Below, piece after piece: positions 57,104 through 64,000 of a stretch of DNA of 64,000 nucleotides. A program made the translations under genes and the position numbers. Source of the stretch: Sulfurimonas sp. HSL-1656. Its GTDB lineage: Bacteria > Campylobacterota > Campylobacteria > Campylobacterales > Sulfurimonadaceae. The stretch is taken from NCBI RefSeq assembly GCF_039645585.1, contig NZ_CP147915.1, positions 62,001 to 126,000 of the forward strand. Reading direction: 5' to 3'. Each line of letters starts with the position of its first letter. The stretch's first letter is position 1. Under the pieces are notes generated by a model. The model made no database searches. It had not been told where the DNA came from and worked only from the letters and a program-made list of their open reading frames with translations.

Positions 57104-58690
57104 ATGGTTGATGTATTAGTAGTCGGCGGCGGCGGTGCAGGTATGGCAGCGGCACTCTCCGCCAAAGAGGCGGGGGCATCGGTGGCGGTGCTCGGCAAGA
57201 GTTACCCTACCCGTTCGCAGACCTGTATGGCGCAGGGCGGCATCAATGCAGCCCTGGGGCACGCAGGTGACGACAGTGTGGAAATGCATATCGCCGATAC
57301 CCTCAAGTCCGCCCAGGGGCTGGCCGACGAAGCGGCCGTCGCGGCGCTCTGCTCCGAAGGGATCGATGCCCTGCAGTGGCTTGACGCGATCGGGGTGCCG
57401 TTCAGCCGCAATGACGATGCGCAGATCGCCCAGCGGCGACTGGGCGGCGCTTCCGCCCCGCGGGCCTGTTACGCCCAGGACTACAGCGGGTTGAAGATCC
57501 TCCATACCCTTTACGACCAGTGCAACCGCGCGGGCATCCCCTTTTACAACGAACGTTTCCTGCTCGACATCATCGTCGAAGGGGATCGGGCCTGCGGCGT
57601 CAAGGTCCTCGATATCCGCAGCGGTGCCGTCGAAGTGTACATGGCCGGGGCGGTGATCCTCGCGACGGGCGGCTACAGCAAGCTCTACGGCCGCCACTCG
57701 ACCAATGCCGCCGGCAGCAGCGGCGACGGCCACGCAGCGGCGCTACGGGCCGGTGCGCGGCTCAGTGACATGGAGTTCGTGCAGTTCCACCCGACGGGCC
57801 TGGCGGGCTCCTCCATCCTCATCTCCGAGAGCGCCCGGGGGGCCGGCGGCTACCTGCTTAACGGCAAAGGCGAGCGTTTTATCGACGAGTGCCTCCCCCG
57901 CGACCGGGTGGCGCGTGCGATTCACGATCAGATCATGGCCGGCGAGAGGGTCACCCTGGATATCCGCCACCTCGGTGAAGCCTTTATCGACGGCGAACTC
58001 CCCCAGGAACGCAAGCTCGCGCAGCGCTACGAAGGGGTCGACCCGGTGTACGAGCCGATCCCGATCAAGCCGGTGGCGCATTACACGATGGGGGGCATCG
58101 AGGTCGGTGCGGATTCGCAGACGGCCGTGACGGGGCTCTTTGCCGCCGGCGAATGCGCCAATCACCGTGTCCACGGTGCGAACCGTCTCGGCGGGAACTC
58201 GCTGCTGGAGCTGATCGTTTTCGGCCGCCAGGCGGGGGCGAATGCGGCTGCCGTGGCAAAAAGCGGCAGCGCAGAGGCGCAGCCTGCAACGGCAGAAGCT
58301 CCGGAGCTGGAGGCGTGTTTCAACGACGCCCCCGAGGTCGACTTCTACGCCCGCCGCGACACCCTGGCGACGCTCTTTTACGAGCAGGTCGGCCTGGTGC
58401 GTGACGCCGAACGTCTGCGCTCGGCGCTTGACGCGGTCAAAGCGATGCAGACGGAACTGCCGAAGATGGGCGTCGTGGACCGCAACGGCGCCTACAACAC
58501 CAACCGGACGGATTTCCTGGAGTTCGTCAACCTTCTCACCGTGGCTGAAGCGGTGGCGGAGGGGGCGCTGCGCCGGGAAGAGAGCCGGGGGGCGCACTAC
58601 CGCAGCGATTTCCCCGAAGCGGACGCCGCCCTGGCCGTGCATTCGCTCAGCTGTATCAAAGAGGAGGGACTGTGTTTCGATTTCCAATGA
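57104..58690 (+). CDS. fumarate reductase/succinate dehydrogenase flavoprotein subunit, non-covalent FAD type
   Basis: This 528-residue flavoprotein interconverts fumarate and succinate. The dinucleotide fold GGGGAGMAAALSA opens the protein. The position that is His in covalent-FAD enzymes (RSHT) is Gln39 here (TRSQT), so FAD should be non-covalent. Active-site parts are kept: QFHPTG, SESARGAGGYL, PRDRVARAI, VAHYTMGGI and ANRLGGNSLLEL. AAGGAG precedes the ATG. It is shorter than typical SdhA (about 590 residues). The next gene, a tiny acidic protein, overlaps its stop by 4 nt. No anchor gene is adjacent. Confidence 0.9.
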   Translation: MVDVLVVGGGGAGMAAALSAKEAGASVAVLGKSYPTRSQTCMAQGGINAALGHAGDDSVEMHIADTLKSAQGLADEAAVAALCSEGIDALQWLDAIGVPFSRNDDAQIAQRRLGGASAPRACYAQDYSGLKILHTLYDQCNRAGIPFYNERFLLDIIVEGDRACGVKVLDIRSGAVEVYMAGAVILATGGYSKLYGRHSTNAAGSSGDGHAAALRAGARLSDMEFVQFHPTGLAGSSILISESARGAGGYLLNGKGERFIDECLPRDRVARAIHDQIMAGERVTLDIRHLGEAFIDGELPQERKLAQRYEGVDPVYEPIPIKPVAHYTMGGIEVGADSQTAVTGLFAAGECANHRVHGANRLGGNSLLELIVFGRQAGANAAAVAKSGSAEAQPATAEAPELEACFNDAPEVDFYARRDTLATLFYEQVGLVRDAERLRSALDAVKAMQTELPKMGVVDRNGAYNTNRTDFLEFVNLLTVAEAVAEGALRREESRGAHYRSDFPEADAALAVHSLSCIKEEGLCFDFQ

Positions 58691-58815
58691 TCTGTTCGGA
58701 TGATGTCGATAAGGATTTCCTCGACGAAGAGGAGACGGAGTGGGAAGATGCCTGCTGCGAGGACCCCTACTGGGACGAAGACGAGGATGACAACGAAGTG
58801 GAGTGGTGCGACTGA
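58687..58815 (+). CDS. 42-residue, extremely acidic Cys-containing protein between the flavoprotein and Fe-S genes
   Basis: A complete small frame starts with ATGA overlapping the flavoprotein stop and ends with TGATG overlapping the iron-sulfur subunit start. Of 42 residues 22 are Asp/Glu and one is Lys. Cys is at 3, 23, 24 and 41; Trp at 19, 29 and 40. Examples are DFLDEEETEWEDACC and DPYWDEDEDDNEVEWCD. Overlaps on both sides imply it is translated in step with the enzyme subunits. I recognise no family. An assembly factor, metal or Fe-S carrier, or a tightly bound acidic subunit are possible. Confidence 0.65.
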   Translation: MICSDDVDKDFLDEEETEWEDACCEDPYWDEDEDDNEVEWCD

Positions 58816-59513
58816 TGAAAATTGCCGTCAAAAGAGCAGATGAAACCGTCACCTATGCTGTCGATTTCGAGGGAACGCTGCTGGAACTTCTCATCCACAT
58901 CAAGACGTATGTCGATCCGACCCTGACTTTTGCCTCGGGCTGCCGCTCCAGCGTCTGCGGCAGCTGCGCCGTGCGGGTTAACGGCACCGAGGCTCTCGCC
59001 TGCAGCTACAAACCCGCCGACGGCGATCTCGTCGAGCCGCTGCGCAACGCCGAGGTGATCCGGGACCTCGTTGTCAATATGGACCGTCCCCTCTCCTTCA
59101 ACGCCGGGGCGCAGGCGTGGATCGACCCGGTCAGCGGTGTGATCCGCATGGGACACGCGGAGGAGAAGGCGAACGAGCTGCAAAGCGACTGCATCCTCTG
59201 CGGCTCCTGCTACAGCGCCTGCCCCGTCTACGCCGTCAAGCCGGATTTCGAAGGGCCGTTTGCCCTGACGCGCAGCTGGCGTTATGTCAGCGACGCCCGG
59301 ACGGCGGATGTGCGCGGTAAACTCGAAGCGGTCCAGCAAAACGGTATCTGGGACTGTACGCTCTGCAACGAGTGTGTCCCCGTCTGCCCCCAGGGGATCG
59401 CGCCCAAGCAGGACATCAACCTGCTGCGCACCAAGAGCGGCATGGAGGGGTTCATGGACCCGAACATGATGGGCGGCTTCGGCGGCCTGGACTTCGGGGC
59501 ACCGAGTTTTTAA
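58815..59513 (+). CDS. fumarate reductase/succinate dehydrogenase iron-sulfur subunit with a 4-Cys third site
   Basis: This 232-residue electron-transfer subunit has a [2Fe-2S] site at Cys43, 48, 51 and 63 (SGCRSSVCGSCAVRV), a [4Fe-4S] motif CILCGSCYSACP (Cys126/129/132/136), and the last motif CTLCNECVPVCP (Cys181/184/187/191). In classical SdhB/FrdB the 184-equivalent is not Cys and the site is [3Fe-4S]; the extra Cys predicts a second [4Fe-4S], as in type E enzymes. The start shares one base with the acidic mini-protein. The tail is Gly/Met-rich (NMMGGFGGLDFG). No CCG-domain SdhE or cytochrome b gene follows. Confidence 0.9.
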   Translation: MKIAVKRADETVTYAVDFEGTLLELLIHIKTYVDPTLTFASGCRSSVCGSCAVRVNGTEALACSYKPADGDLVEPLRNAEVIRDLVVNMDRPLSFNAGAQAWIDPVSGVIRMGHAEEKANELQSDCILCGSCYSACPVYAVKPDFEGPFALTRSWRYVSDARTADVRGKLEAVQQNGIWDCTLCNECVPVCPQGIAPKQDINLLRTKSGMEGFMDPNMMGGFGGLDFGAPSF

Positions 59514-59599
59514 CCTTTTTCCCCGGCTGCAGCCCCTGCGGCCAAACCCCTTAAGCTCATTTTGTTATAATCGGTTTGAATGACAAACAGAGGTGTTAT

Positions 59600-60100
59600 A
59601 TGGCAGCAAAAGAGCACAGTTTCGATATTTCGGCCAAGATCGACATGCAGGCATTCAAAGATGCCATCATCCAGGCCGAGCGCGAGGTGGCGACCCGCTA
59701 TGACTTCAAGGGCCTCACCGCCGATATCGACTACAACGAAAAAGCCAAAACATTGACGTTAGTAAGCGCCAGCGACAACAAACTCGATGCGCTGCAGGAT
59801 ATCGTCATCGGCAAACTGCTCAAGCGTGGGTTGACGTCGAACGTCCTGGACAAGCAGGGAGTCGAAGACAGCAGCGGCGGCAACCGCAAGCAGCTGTTCA
59901 AAGTGGTCGACTACATCGAGGCCAAGGAGGCGAAGAAGATCGCCGCCGAGATCAAGAACCTCAAGCTCAAAGTGACCGCGCAGATCGAAGGGGATCATAT
60001 CAGGGTCAAGGGCAAACAGCTCGACGACCTCCAAAAGGTGATCCGTGAGATCCGAGGCATGGAGTGGGACGCCCCGCTCGTCTTTGAAAATATGCGCTGA
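59600..60100 (+). CDS. yajQ: YajQ-family cyclic-di-GMP/nucleotide-binding protein
   Basis: This 166-residue cytoplasmic protein matches YajQ: EHSFDISAKIDMQAFKDAI at the start, REVATRYDFKG, the VSASDNKLDALQDIV middle, and KVTAQIEGDHIRVKGKQLDD followed by LQKVIREI near the end. YajQ proteins bind nucleotides, in some species c-di-GMP, and affect transcription. ATG 59600 has AGAGGTG before it; TATAAT lies at about 59563. Several other c-di-GMP genes occur in this window. Confidence 0.95.
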   Translation: MAAKEHSFDISAKIDMQAFKDAIIQAEREVATRYDFKGLTADIDYNEKAKTLTLVSASDNKLDALQDIVIGKLLKRGLTSNVLDKQGVEDSSGGNRKQLFKVVDYIEAKEAKKIAAEIKNLKLKVTAQIEGDHIRVKGKQLDDLQKVIREIRGMEWDAPLVFENMR

Positions 60101-60111
60101 AAGGAAGAGTG

Positions 60112-60825
60112 ATGTCCAAGATGACGGTCGCGGAGGCGGCAGAACATTTCAATGTCTCCAAAGAGGCGATTCACAACCGGATCCGCCGCGGAACCCTTAA
60201 CAGCGTCATCGAGAACGGCGTGAAATATGTCGTGCTCGCCGATGCCGCACCGGCAGCGCCGGCGGCGGACAGCCGCTTTCATGATTACATCGAGAAAGAG
60301 AACGAGCGTCTCAAGGCGAAGAACGAGCAGCTCGAAGCGGAGGTGAACCGCCTCCGCGACCAGCGCGAGGCGATGCTGATCGCCGAACGTGAAAAGGTCG
60401 AGGAGATCTACAAAGAGCGCGACGAACAGCTCAAGAACGTGCTGCAGGTGTTCGCGTCGAAACTGCTGCCCGAACAGGCGGCCGCGGCCGTCGTCGAAGA
60501 GGCGGTCTCGGCGGAGATCGTCGAATCGGTCCCCGAACCGCTGTCCGAGGAGGAGTTCGAGGACGGCATCATCGACGAGAGCAGTGATGAGGGTGCTGTG
60601 GAGGAAGCGGCAACGGACAGCGCGGACCCCTTCGCAGACGACGACTTTGACGATCTCGTTTCCCTCAAAGACTTCATGAAGTTAAAGGGGTACGGCAAAA
60701 AGCAGCGCAAACGGGTCAAAGAGCGTTTTGAATCCCGGGCCGATGAGGATACCCGTATCCTCACACGCGGCGGAAAGCTGCACCTTCGCCCCTACCACTA
60801 CGACTACAGCGACCTGCTGAAATAA
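60112..60825 (+). CDS. HTH plus coiled-coil protein of unknown function
   Basis: This 237-residue protein has an N-terminal helix-turn-helix (MTVAEAAEHFNVSKEAIHNR, IRRGTLNSVIENGVKYV) of the excisionase/MerR-like kind. A coiled coil of about 60 residues follows (KENERLKAKNEQLEAEVNRL), then a very acidic linker (about 140-185). The C-terminal part is basic and contains DFMKLKGYGKKQRKRVKERF and ends YHYDYSDLLK. It lies 11 nt after yajQ and is probably co-transcribed. I recognise no named family; chromosome organisation or gene control are possible roles. Confidence 0.75.
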   Translation: MSKMTVAEAAEHFNVSKEAIHNRIRRGTLNSVIENGVKYVVLADAAPAAPAADSRFHDYIEKENERLKAKNEQLEAEVNRLRDQREAMLIAEREKVEEIYKERDEQLKNVLQVFASKLLPEQAAAAVVEEAVSAEIVESVPEPLSEEEFEDGIIDESSDEGAVEEAATDSADPFADDDFDDLVSLKDFMKLKGYGKKQRKRVKERFESRADEDTRILTRGGKLHLRPYHYDYSDLLK

Positions 60826-60855
60826 TCGCGCCCTACGCGGCGGCGTTTTCCTGCT

Positions 60856-61566
60856 TTAATCCGAAAGATAATAGCTCACCGTCGAGACGACCCGGACCTT
60901 TTTGATATAAGGCGTCGAGCTGTCACGGTCCGTGATGGAGAACTGCCCCTGGCTGGCCGTTTTGATCTTGCCCAGGCGGCTGGCGGAGTCTGTGGCGAAC
61001 TTCTCGGCGACGACGCGGGCATTTTTCGTCGCCTCTTGGATCATGGAGGGTTTGAGATCGTTGAGTCCGGTAAAGAGGAACTGGGTGCGGTACTCATAGT
61101 TCTGGCCCGAAAGTGCGATGCCGTCTTTGCCCAGATCGGCGATCTCCCTCATGCTTTGGCGGACGGCATCGATCTTTTCCGTATAGACCGTGACGACGGT
61201 TGCAGCCGTGTAGCGGAATGCGATATTGGCCGTATTGCCGTAGTTCTGAGCCTGACGGTCGACGATGGAAGGCGGCGAGACCGTTATCTCCTCCCCGCTG
61301 AAACCGTGTGCCTTCAAAAAGGCGGTGACGGCGGCGCTTTTGCGTTCCACGGTCGCATAGAGGGAGCCCAGGTCGTTCCCGGCTTCGTCGAACTTGATGG
61401 GCCAGATCGCCTTGTCCGCCGTGACCTCGCGTTCGGCCAGCCCTTTGACGGTAACGACCCTCTCCATTCCCTTGACGGTCAGTGCGGCGGTGGAGAGCAG
61501 GTAGCCGAAAAGCCCGAGCCCGAGAAAGATGAAGAGGCCGAGGATGGCGGCGGTCGATTTTTGCAT
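60856..61566 (-). CDS. SIMPL-domain exported protein
   Basis: This 236-residue protein has an N-terminal hydrophobic anchor (about residues 8-30). A SIMPL/DUF541 domain follows: VTVKGLAEREVTADKAIWPI, a central helix-strand repeat, and GQNYEYRTQFLFTGLNDLKP. Relatives such as BP26/YggE are periplasmic and linked to oxidative stress or membrane contacts. AAGGAGGAG precedes the ATG. It is 21 nt downstream of the helicase gene on the same strand. Confidence 0.85.
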   Translation of the reverse strand: MQKSTAAILGLFIFLGLGLFGYLLSTAALTVKGMERVVTVKGLAEREVTADKAIWPIKFDEAGNDLGSLYATVERKSAAVTAFLKAHGFSGEEITVSPPSIVDRQAQNYGNTANIAFRYTAATVVTVYTEKIDAVRQSMREIADLGKDGIALSGQNYEYRTQFLFTGLNDLKPSMIQEATKNARVVAEKFATDSASRLGKIKTASQGQFSITDRDSSTPYIKKVRVVSTVSYYLSD

Positions 61567-61587
61567 GATCTCCTCCTTGGGAAACGG

Positions 61588-63993
61588 TTATGCCCTGAAT
61601 TTTCCCTGTTTGGTGCGTTCCCCGCTGCGTTTTTCGCGGTTGAGGCGTCGGAAGCAGCTCTGGCAGATGGCGTACTCGGAGTTGAGCGGCAGCGGTTTCG
61701 TACACTGGCGGCATCGGGGGACGAACTCGCTCTTTTTCAATGAGGTTTCGATGAAGCGGTTGAGGGTGCCGCGCCATTCGCGGGCCTTCTCCGTATCGAC
61801 GAAGGCGTCGGTGAAGCGGTAGGCGAGCCAGAGGTAGAGCGAGATCTCCTTGACCCGGTCCTCGGCCTCGAGGAGCTCGTCGGTCGTGAGGGCGTAATCG
61901 CCGAGGTTGGCCGGGGGAATATAGGCGATCGGCTTGGCCTGGGCCAGTGAACGCACGTAGCGCTCGTAGGCCGCGACGATATAGGGCGATTTGAGCGTCA
62001 GCGGCGCGGCGGCGAGGTGGAACTTCGCCGTCAGGTCGAGCTCGTACCGGTCGACGATGGCGGCCGCTTCGAGCATGGACTCGAGGTTGGCGGCGCGGAA
62101 AGGGCCGGTGAACTGCATGTTCTTGACGAAGAAGGTGAGAATTTCTGCGAGCGACTCCTCCTCCAAAATCCCCGAGACAAGCTTGATGTGGTCCAGGTTT
62201 GCCATGACGTTGAAGGGGACCGTCACGGGGCGCGCGGGTTTGTGGAACTGTTTGTGGATCATGGAGAGGACGTCGGGGCGGATCGCACCGACATGCCCCT
62301 TCTCTTTGATGCCGTAGCGGCCGGCCCGCCCGCTGATCTGGTGGATCTCCGAGGCGGTCAGCGGCCGCTGGTTCTCGCCGTCAAACTTGTCGCCCCGTGA
62401 GAAGAGGATCGTCTGGATGGGGAGGTTGAGCCCCATGGCTATGGCGTCGGTGGCGACGAGGACCTCCGTCTCCCCTTCGCGGAACCGGCGCGCCTCCTCC
62501 CGCCGCACTTCGGGGGAGAGGTTGCCGTAGACGACGCTGACGCGGAAGTGCTGGGCGAGCTGCTGCTTGAGCCGCAGCACCTCTTTGCGGGAAAAAGCGA
62601 TGACGGCGGTGGCAGGCTGGATATGGGTGACGGGGGTGGCGTGGGTCATCAGCTCCAGCGGGTTCTTGCGTTCGCAGTGCACGACTTCCAGCGGTTCGCC
62701 GAGGTAGTCGGCCAGCTTCTGCACCGCGTCGACGGCATTCTCAGACCCGGTCATAATGACGGTCTTGGCGGGGGCGCCGATAATGGCATTCGCCCAGGCC
62801 CATCCCCGGTCCCGGTCGCCGAGCATCTGGACCTCGTCGATGACGCAGACGTCGACATCCGTGTTGAAATCGAGCATCTCGATGGTCGAGCTGATATGCG
62901 TCGCCTCCTCGTCGATCAGCTGCTCCTCGCCGGTAATGAGCGAGGCGCCGATGCCGTGTTCGCGCAGGGACTCGTACCCCTCAAGCGCAAGCAGCCGCAG
63001 GGGGGCGAGGTAATACCCGGTGTCGGCTTTTTCCAGCGCCTGCATCGCGCGCCAGGTCTTCCCGCTGTTGGTCGGGCCGGTGTAAAAGATGAGCTTGCGG
63101 CGCAGTTCGCGGGCGAGGGGGAAGAGGTTTTTAAAATCGCGGATGGTGCGGGCGAGCAGCTCCTGGCGCTGGCGGCGCAGAAGGGCGTCGTGGATGTGGC
63201 GCTCCCAGTGAAAGAGGGTCTTGCGCCAGAGCTTGGAGTTGATGGAGAGGTGGTCGCCGAGGTGTTCGGAGAGCTCCGCCTCCAGCCACTGCAGGATCTC
63301 GTCGCGGGAGGGGCTCAGCAGTTTGGCGAGTTCGGCGCATTCGCCGGCGAGGGTCTCGAGCTGCGCGCCGAAGGCTTCGCGCTCGTTTTTCAGCGTCGTT
63401 TCGAGTTCGCCGGTGACGTCGATCGGCCCGCCCGCCCAGACGGCGGCAAGGACGGGATCGCGCAGCAAGGAGAGATGGGCTTCATGTTCGATCGGGTGAA
63501 GGAACCCCTGCGGGATAAAGCTGTCCCGTATGCCCAGAACGATCTCCTCATCGGTCTGCAGCATCGTGCTGAGCGGGGTCTGCCGCTCCAGGATGGCGCG
63601 CAGGAGGGTGTCGGGCAGCGGCGGATGGGTAAGGCGCGAATCGGGCGGGGCGCTCTTGAGGGTCTGGACGATCTGCTCCGGCGCCAGGTAGGGGTGGTCC
63701 GTGCCGAGGGTGGCGAGAAAGGCGCCCAGTTCGGCCTGCTTCTGCTGTGTCACCTCCGCCTTGGCCGTTGTGATCTCCGCGATCAGTTCCGCTTCGTCGC
63801 TGTCGTTCAGGTAGGTGAAGGAGAAGGCCGGGGTTTTCAGGGGATGGATCTTGCGGAACTGCTCCCCGAAAAGGTCGTAATCGAGCAGGGCGTTGAATTC
63901 GAAACGGTCGTCAAGGTCAAAGCGCCCTTCGCACGCCTTCTCGATGCGGGCGCGTTTCTGCTCGAAGCGCAGGTGCGCGAGCTTCGCTTCCAT
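61588..63993 (-). CDS. SUV3-like DExH RNA/DNA helicase with C-terminal zinc-ribbon-like tail (5' end uncertain)
   Basis: The visible 801 residues include a helical N-terminal region of about 295 residues. A helicase core of the SUV3 type follows: motif I GPTNSGKTWRAMQALE, motif II VIDEVQMLGDRDRGWAW, GSENA, motif VATDAIAMGLNLPI and QISGRAGRYG. A SUV3-like C-terminal domain and a final CRQCTKPLPLNSEYAICQSC follow, two CxxC pairs likely to bind zinc. SUV3 works with RNA-degrading partners in mitochondria; the bacterial role is less clear. The frame stays open to the window edge, so the start may lie beyond it. Confidence 0.85.
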   Translation of the reverse strand: MEAKLAHLRFEQKRARIEKACEGRFDLDDRFEFNALLDYDLFGEQFRKIHPLKTPAFSFTYLNDSDEAELIAEITTAKAEVTQQKQAELGAFLATLGTDHPYLAPEQIVQTLKSAPPDSRLTHPPLPDTLLRAILERQTPLSTMLQTDEEIVLGIRDSFIPQGFLHPIEHEAHLSLLRDPVLAAVWAGGPIDVTGELETTLKNEREAFGAQLETLAGECAELAKLLSPSRDEILQWLEAELSEHLGDHLSINSKLWRKTLFHWERHIHDALLRRQRQELLARTIRDFKNLFPLARELRRKLIFYTGPTNSGKTWRAMQALEKADTGYYLAPLRLLALEGYESLREHGIGASLITGEEQLIDEEATHISSTIEMLDFNTDVDVCVIDEVQMLGDRDRGWAWANAIIGAPAKTVIMTGSENAVDAVQKLADYLGEPLEVVHCERKNPLELMTHATPVTHIQPATAVIAFSRKEVLRLKQQLAQHFRVSVVYGNLSPEVRREEARRFREGETEVLVATDAIAMGLNLPIQTILFSRGDKFDGENQRPLTASEIHQISGRAGRYGIKEKGHVGAIRPDVLSMIHKQFHKPARPVTVPFNVMANLDHIKLVSGILEEESLAEILTFFVKNMQFTGPFRAANLESMLEAAAIVDRYELDLTAKFHLAAAPLTLKSPYIVAAYERYVRSLAQAKPIAYIPPANLGDYALTTDELLEAEDRVKEISLYLWLAYRFTDAFVDTEKAREWRGTLNRFIETSLKKSEFVPRCRQCTKPLPLNSEYAICQSCFRRLNREKRSGERTKQGKFRA

Positions 63994-64000
63994 CTTTTCG

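Noticed and set aside
59372-59554. Frame ending in FFPGCSPCGQTP after the Fe-S subunit, considered as a CCG-domain SdhE start
   Set aside because: It is only 60 codons, out of frame with the Fe-S gene, lacks the repeated CCG pattern and stops before yajQ.
1-64000. CRISPR arrays, insertion sequences, integrase or prophage genes, rRNA operon
   Set aside because: I looked for regular direct repeats, transposase and integrase motifs, terminal inverted repeats and rRNA cores, and found none that I could support.

Overview
This window looks like a high-GC member of the Campylobacterota (Epsilonproteobacteria), most plausibly a Sulfurimonas-like chemolithotroph. The inference rests on gene content: a UbiD-type decarboxylase of the kind used in menaquinone synthesis, a divergent SUV3-like helicase, a two-subunit fumarate reductase/succinate dehydrogenase, YajQ, rubrerythrin and a CydA-like oxidase. 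Genes are tightly packed, mostly with Shine-Dalgarno starts. Several genes instead have a -10 hexamer only 5-8 nt before the ATG. I see no CRISPR array, insertion sequence, prophage or rRNA; the only tRNA is tRNA-Ala(GGC).

Layout. 1-6600: a minus-strand metal-chelate uptake operon (globin, TonB, binding protein, TonB-dependent receptor, permease, ATPase, start of a second binding protein). 6.9-9.4 kb: a two-gene cytochrome bd-like oxidase whose CydA-like subunit carries a C-terminal haem c, behind a structured leader. 9.8-17 kb: ModE, a two-component operon with an outer-membrane and a Gln-rich periplasmic protein, a CDF exporter, an LtaS-like enzyme and an MFS transporter. 18-22.3 kb: a UbiD decarboxylase coupled to a 2OG dioxygenase-like gene, and two tandem paralogous lipoproteins. 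22.7-28.1 kb: an arsenic operon (ArsI-like, ArsR, ArsC, ArsP-like, a Tat-exported ABM-like protein, a thioredoxin-like protein), diverging from a DUF4395/CcdA/thioredoxin module. 28.1-34.2 kb: NUDIX, FolE-like and QueD genes, a PspA-YqiJ-flotillin envelope operon, and a NifX-like protein with a His-rich insert. 34.3-43.3 kb: an RND pump with adaptor, converging on a four-gene operon that joins an autoinducer-synthase-like acyltransferase, a TonB-dependent receptor, a YfiR-like protein and a membrane GGDEF/EAL protein. 43.6-64 kb: a BLUF-EAL photoreceptor, tRNA-Ala, DnaG, rubrerythrin, rhodanese, S21, PurT, lipid and redox genes, the fumarate reductase operon, YajQ, an unknown HTH coiled-coil protein, a SIMPL protein and the helicase.

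Most interesting points. (1) A 42-residue, extremely acidic, four-Cys protein is encoded between the flavoprotein and iron-sulfur genes of fumarate reductase and overlaps both. In the same operon the usual FAD-linking His is Gln, the third cluster site has a fourth Cys, and no membrane anchor is adjacent. (2) The acyltransferase/receptor/YfiR-like/c-di-GMP operon looks like a complete signal synthesis and perception unit. (3) The haem c-bearing bd-like oxidase has an elaborate leader. (4) There is a set of likely leaderless promoters. (5) An uncharacterised Tat-exported ABM-like protein sits inside an organoarsenical-type ars operon. All functional statements come from reading the sequence and from family knowledge; no database search was run.
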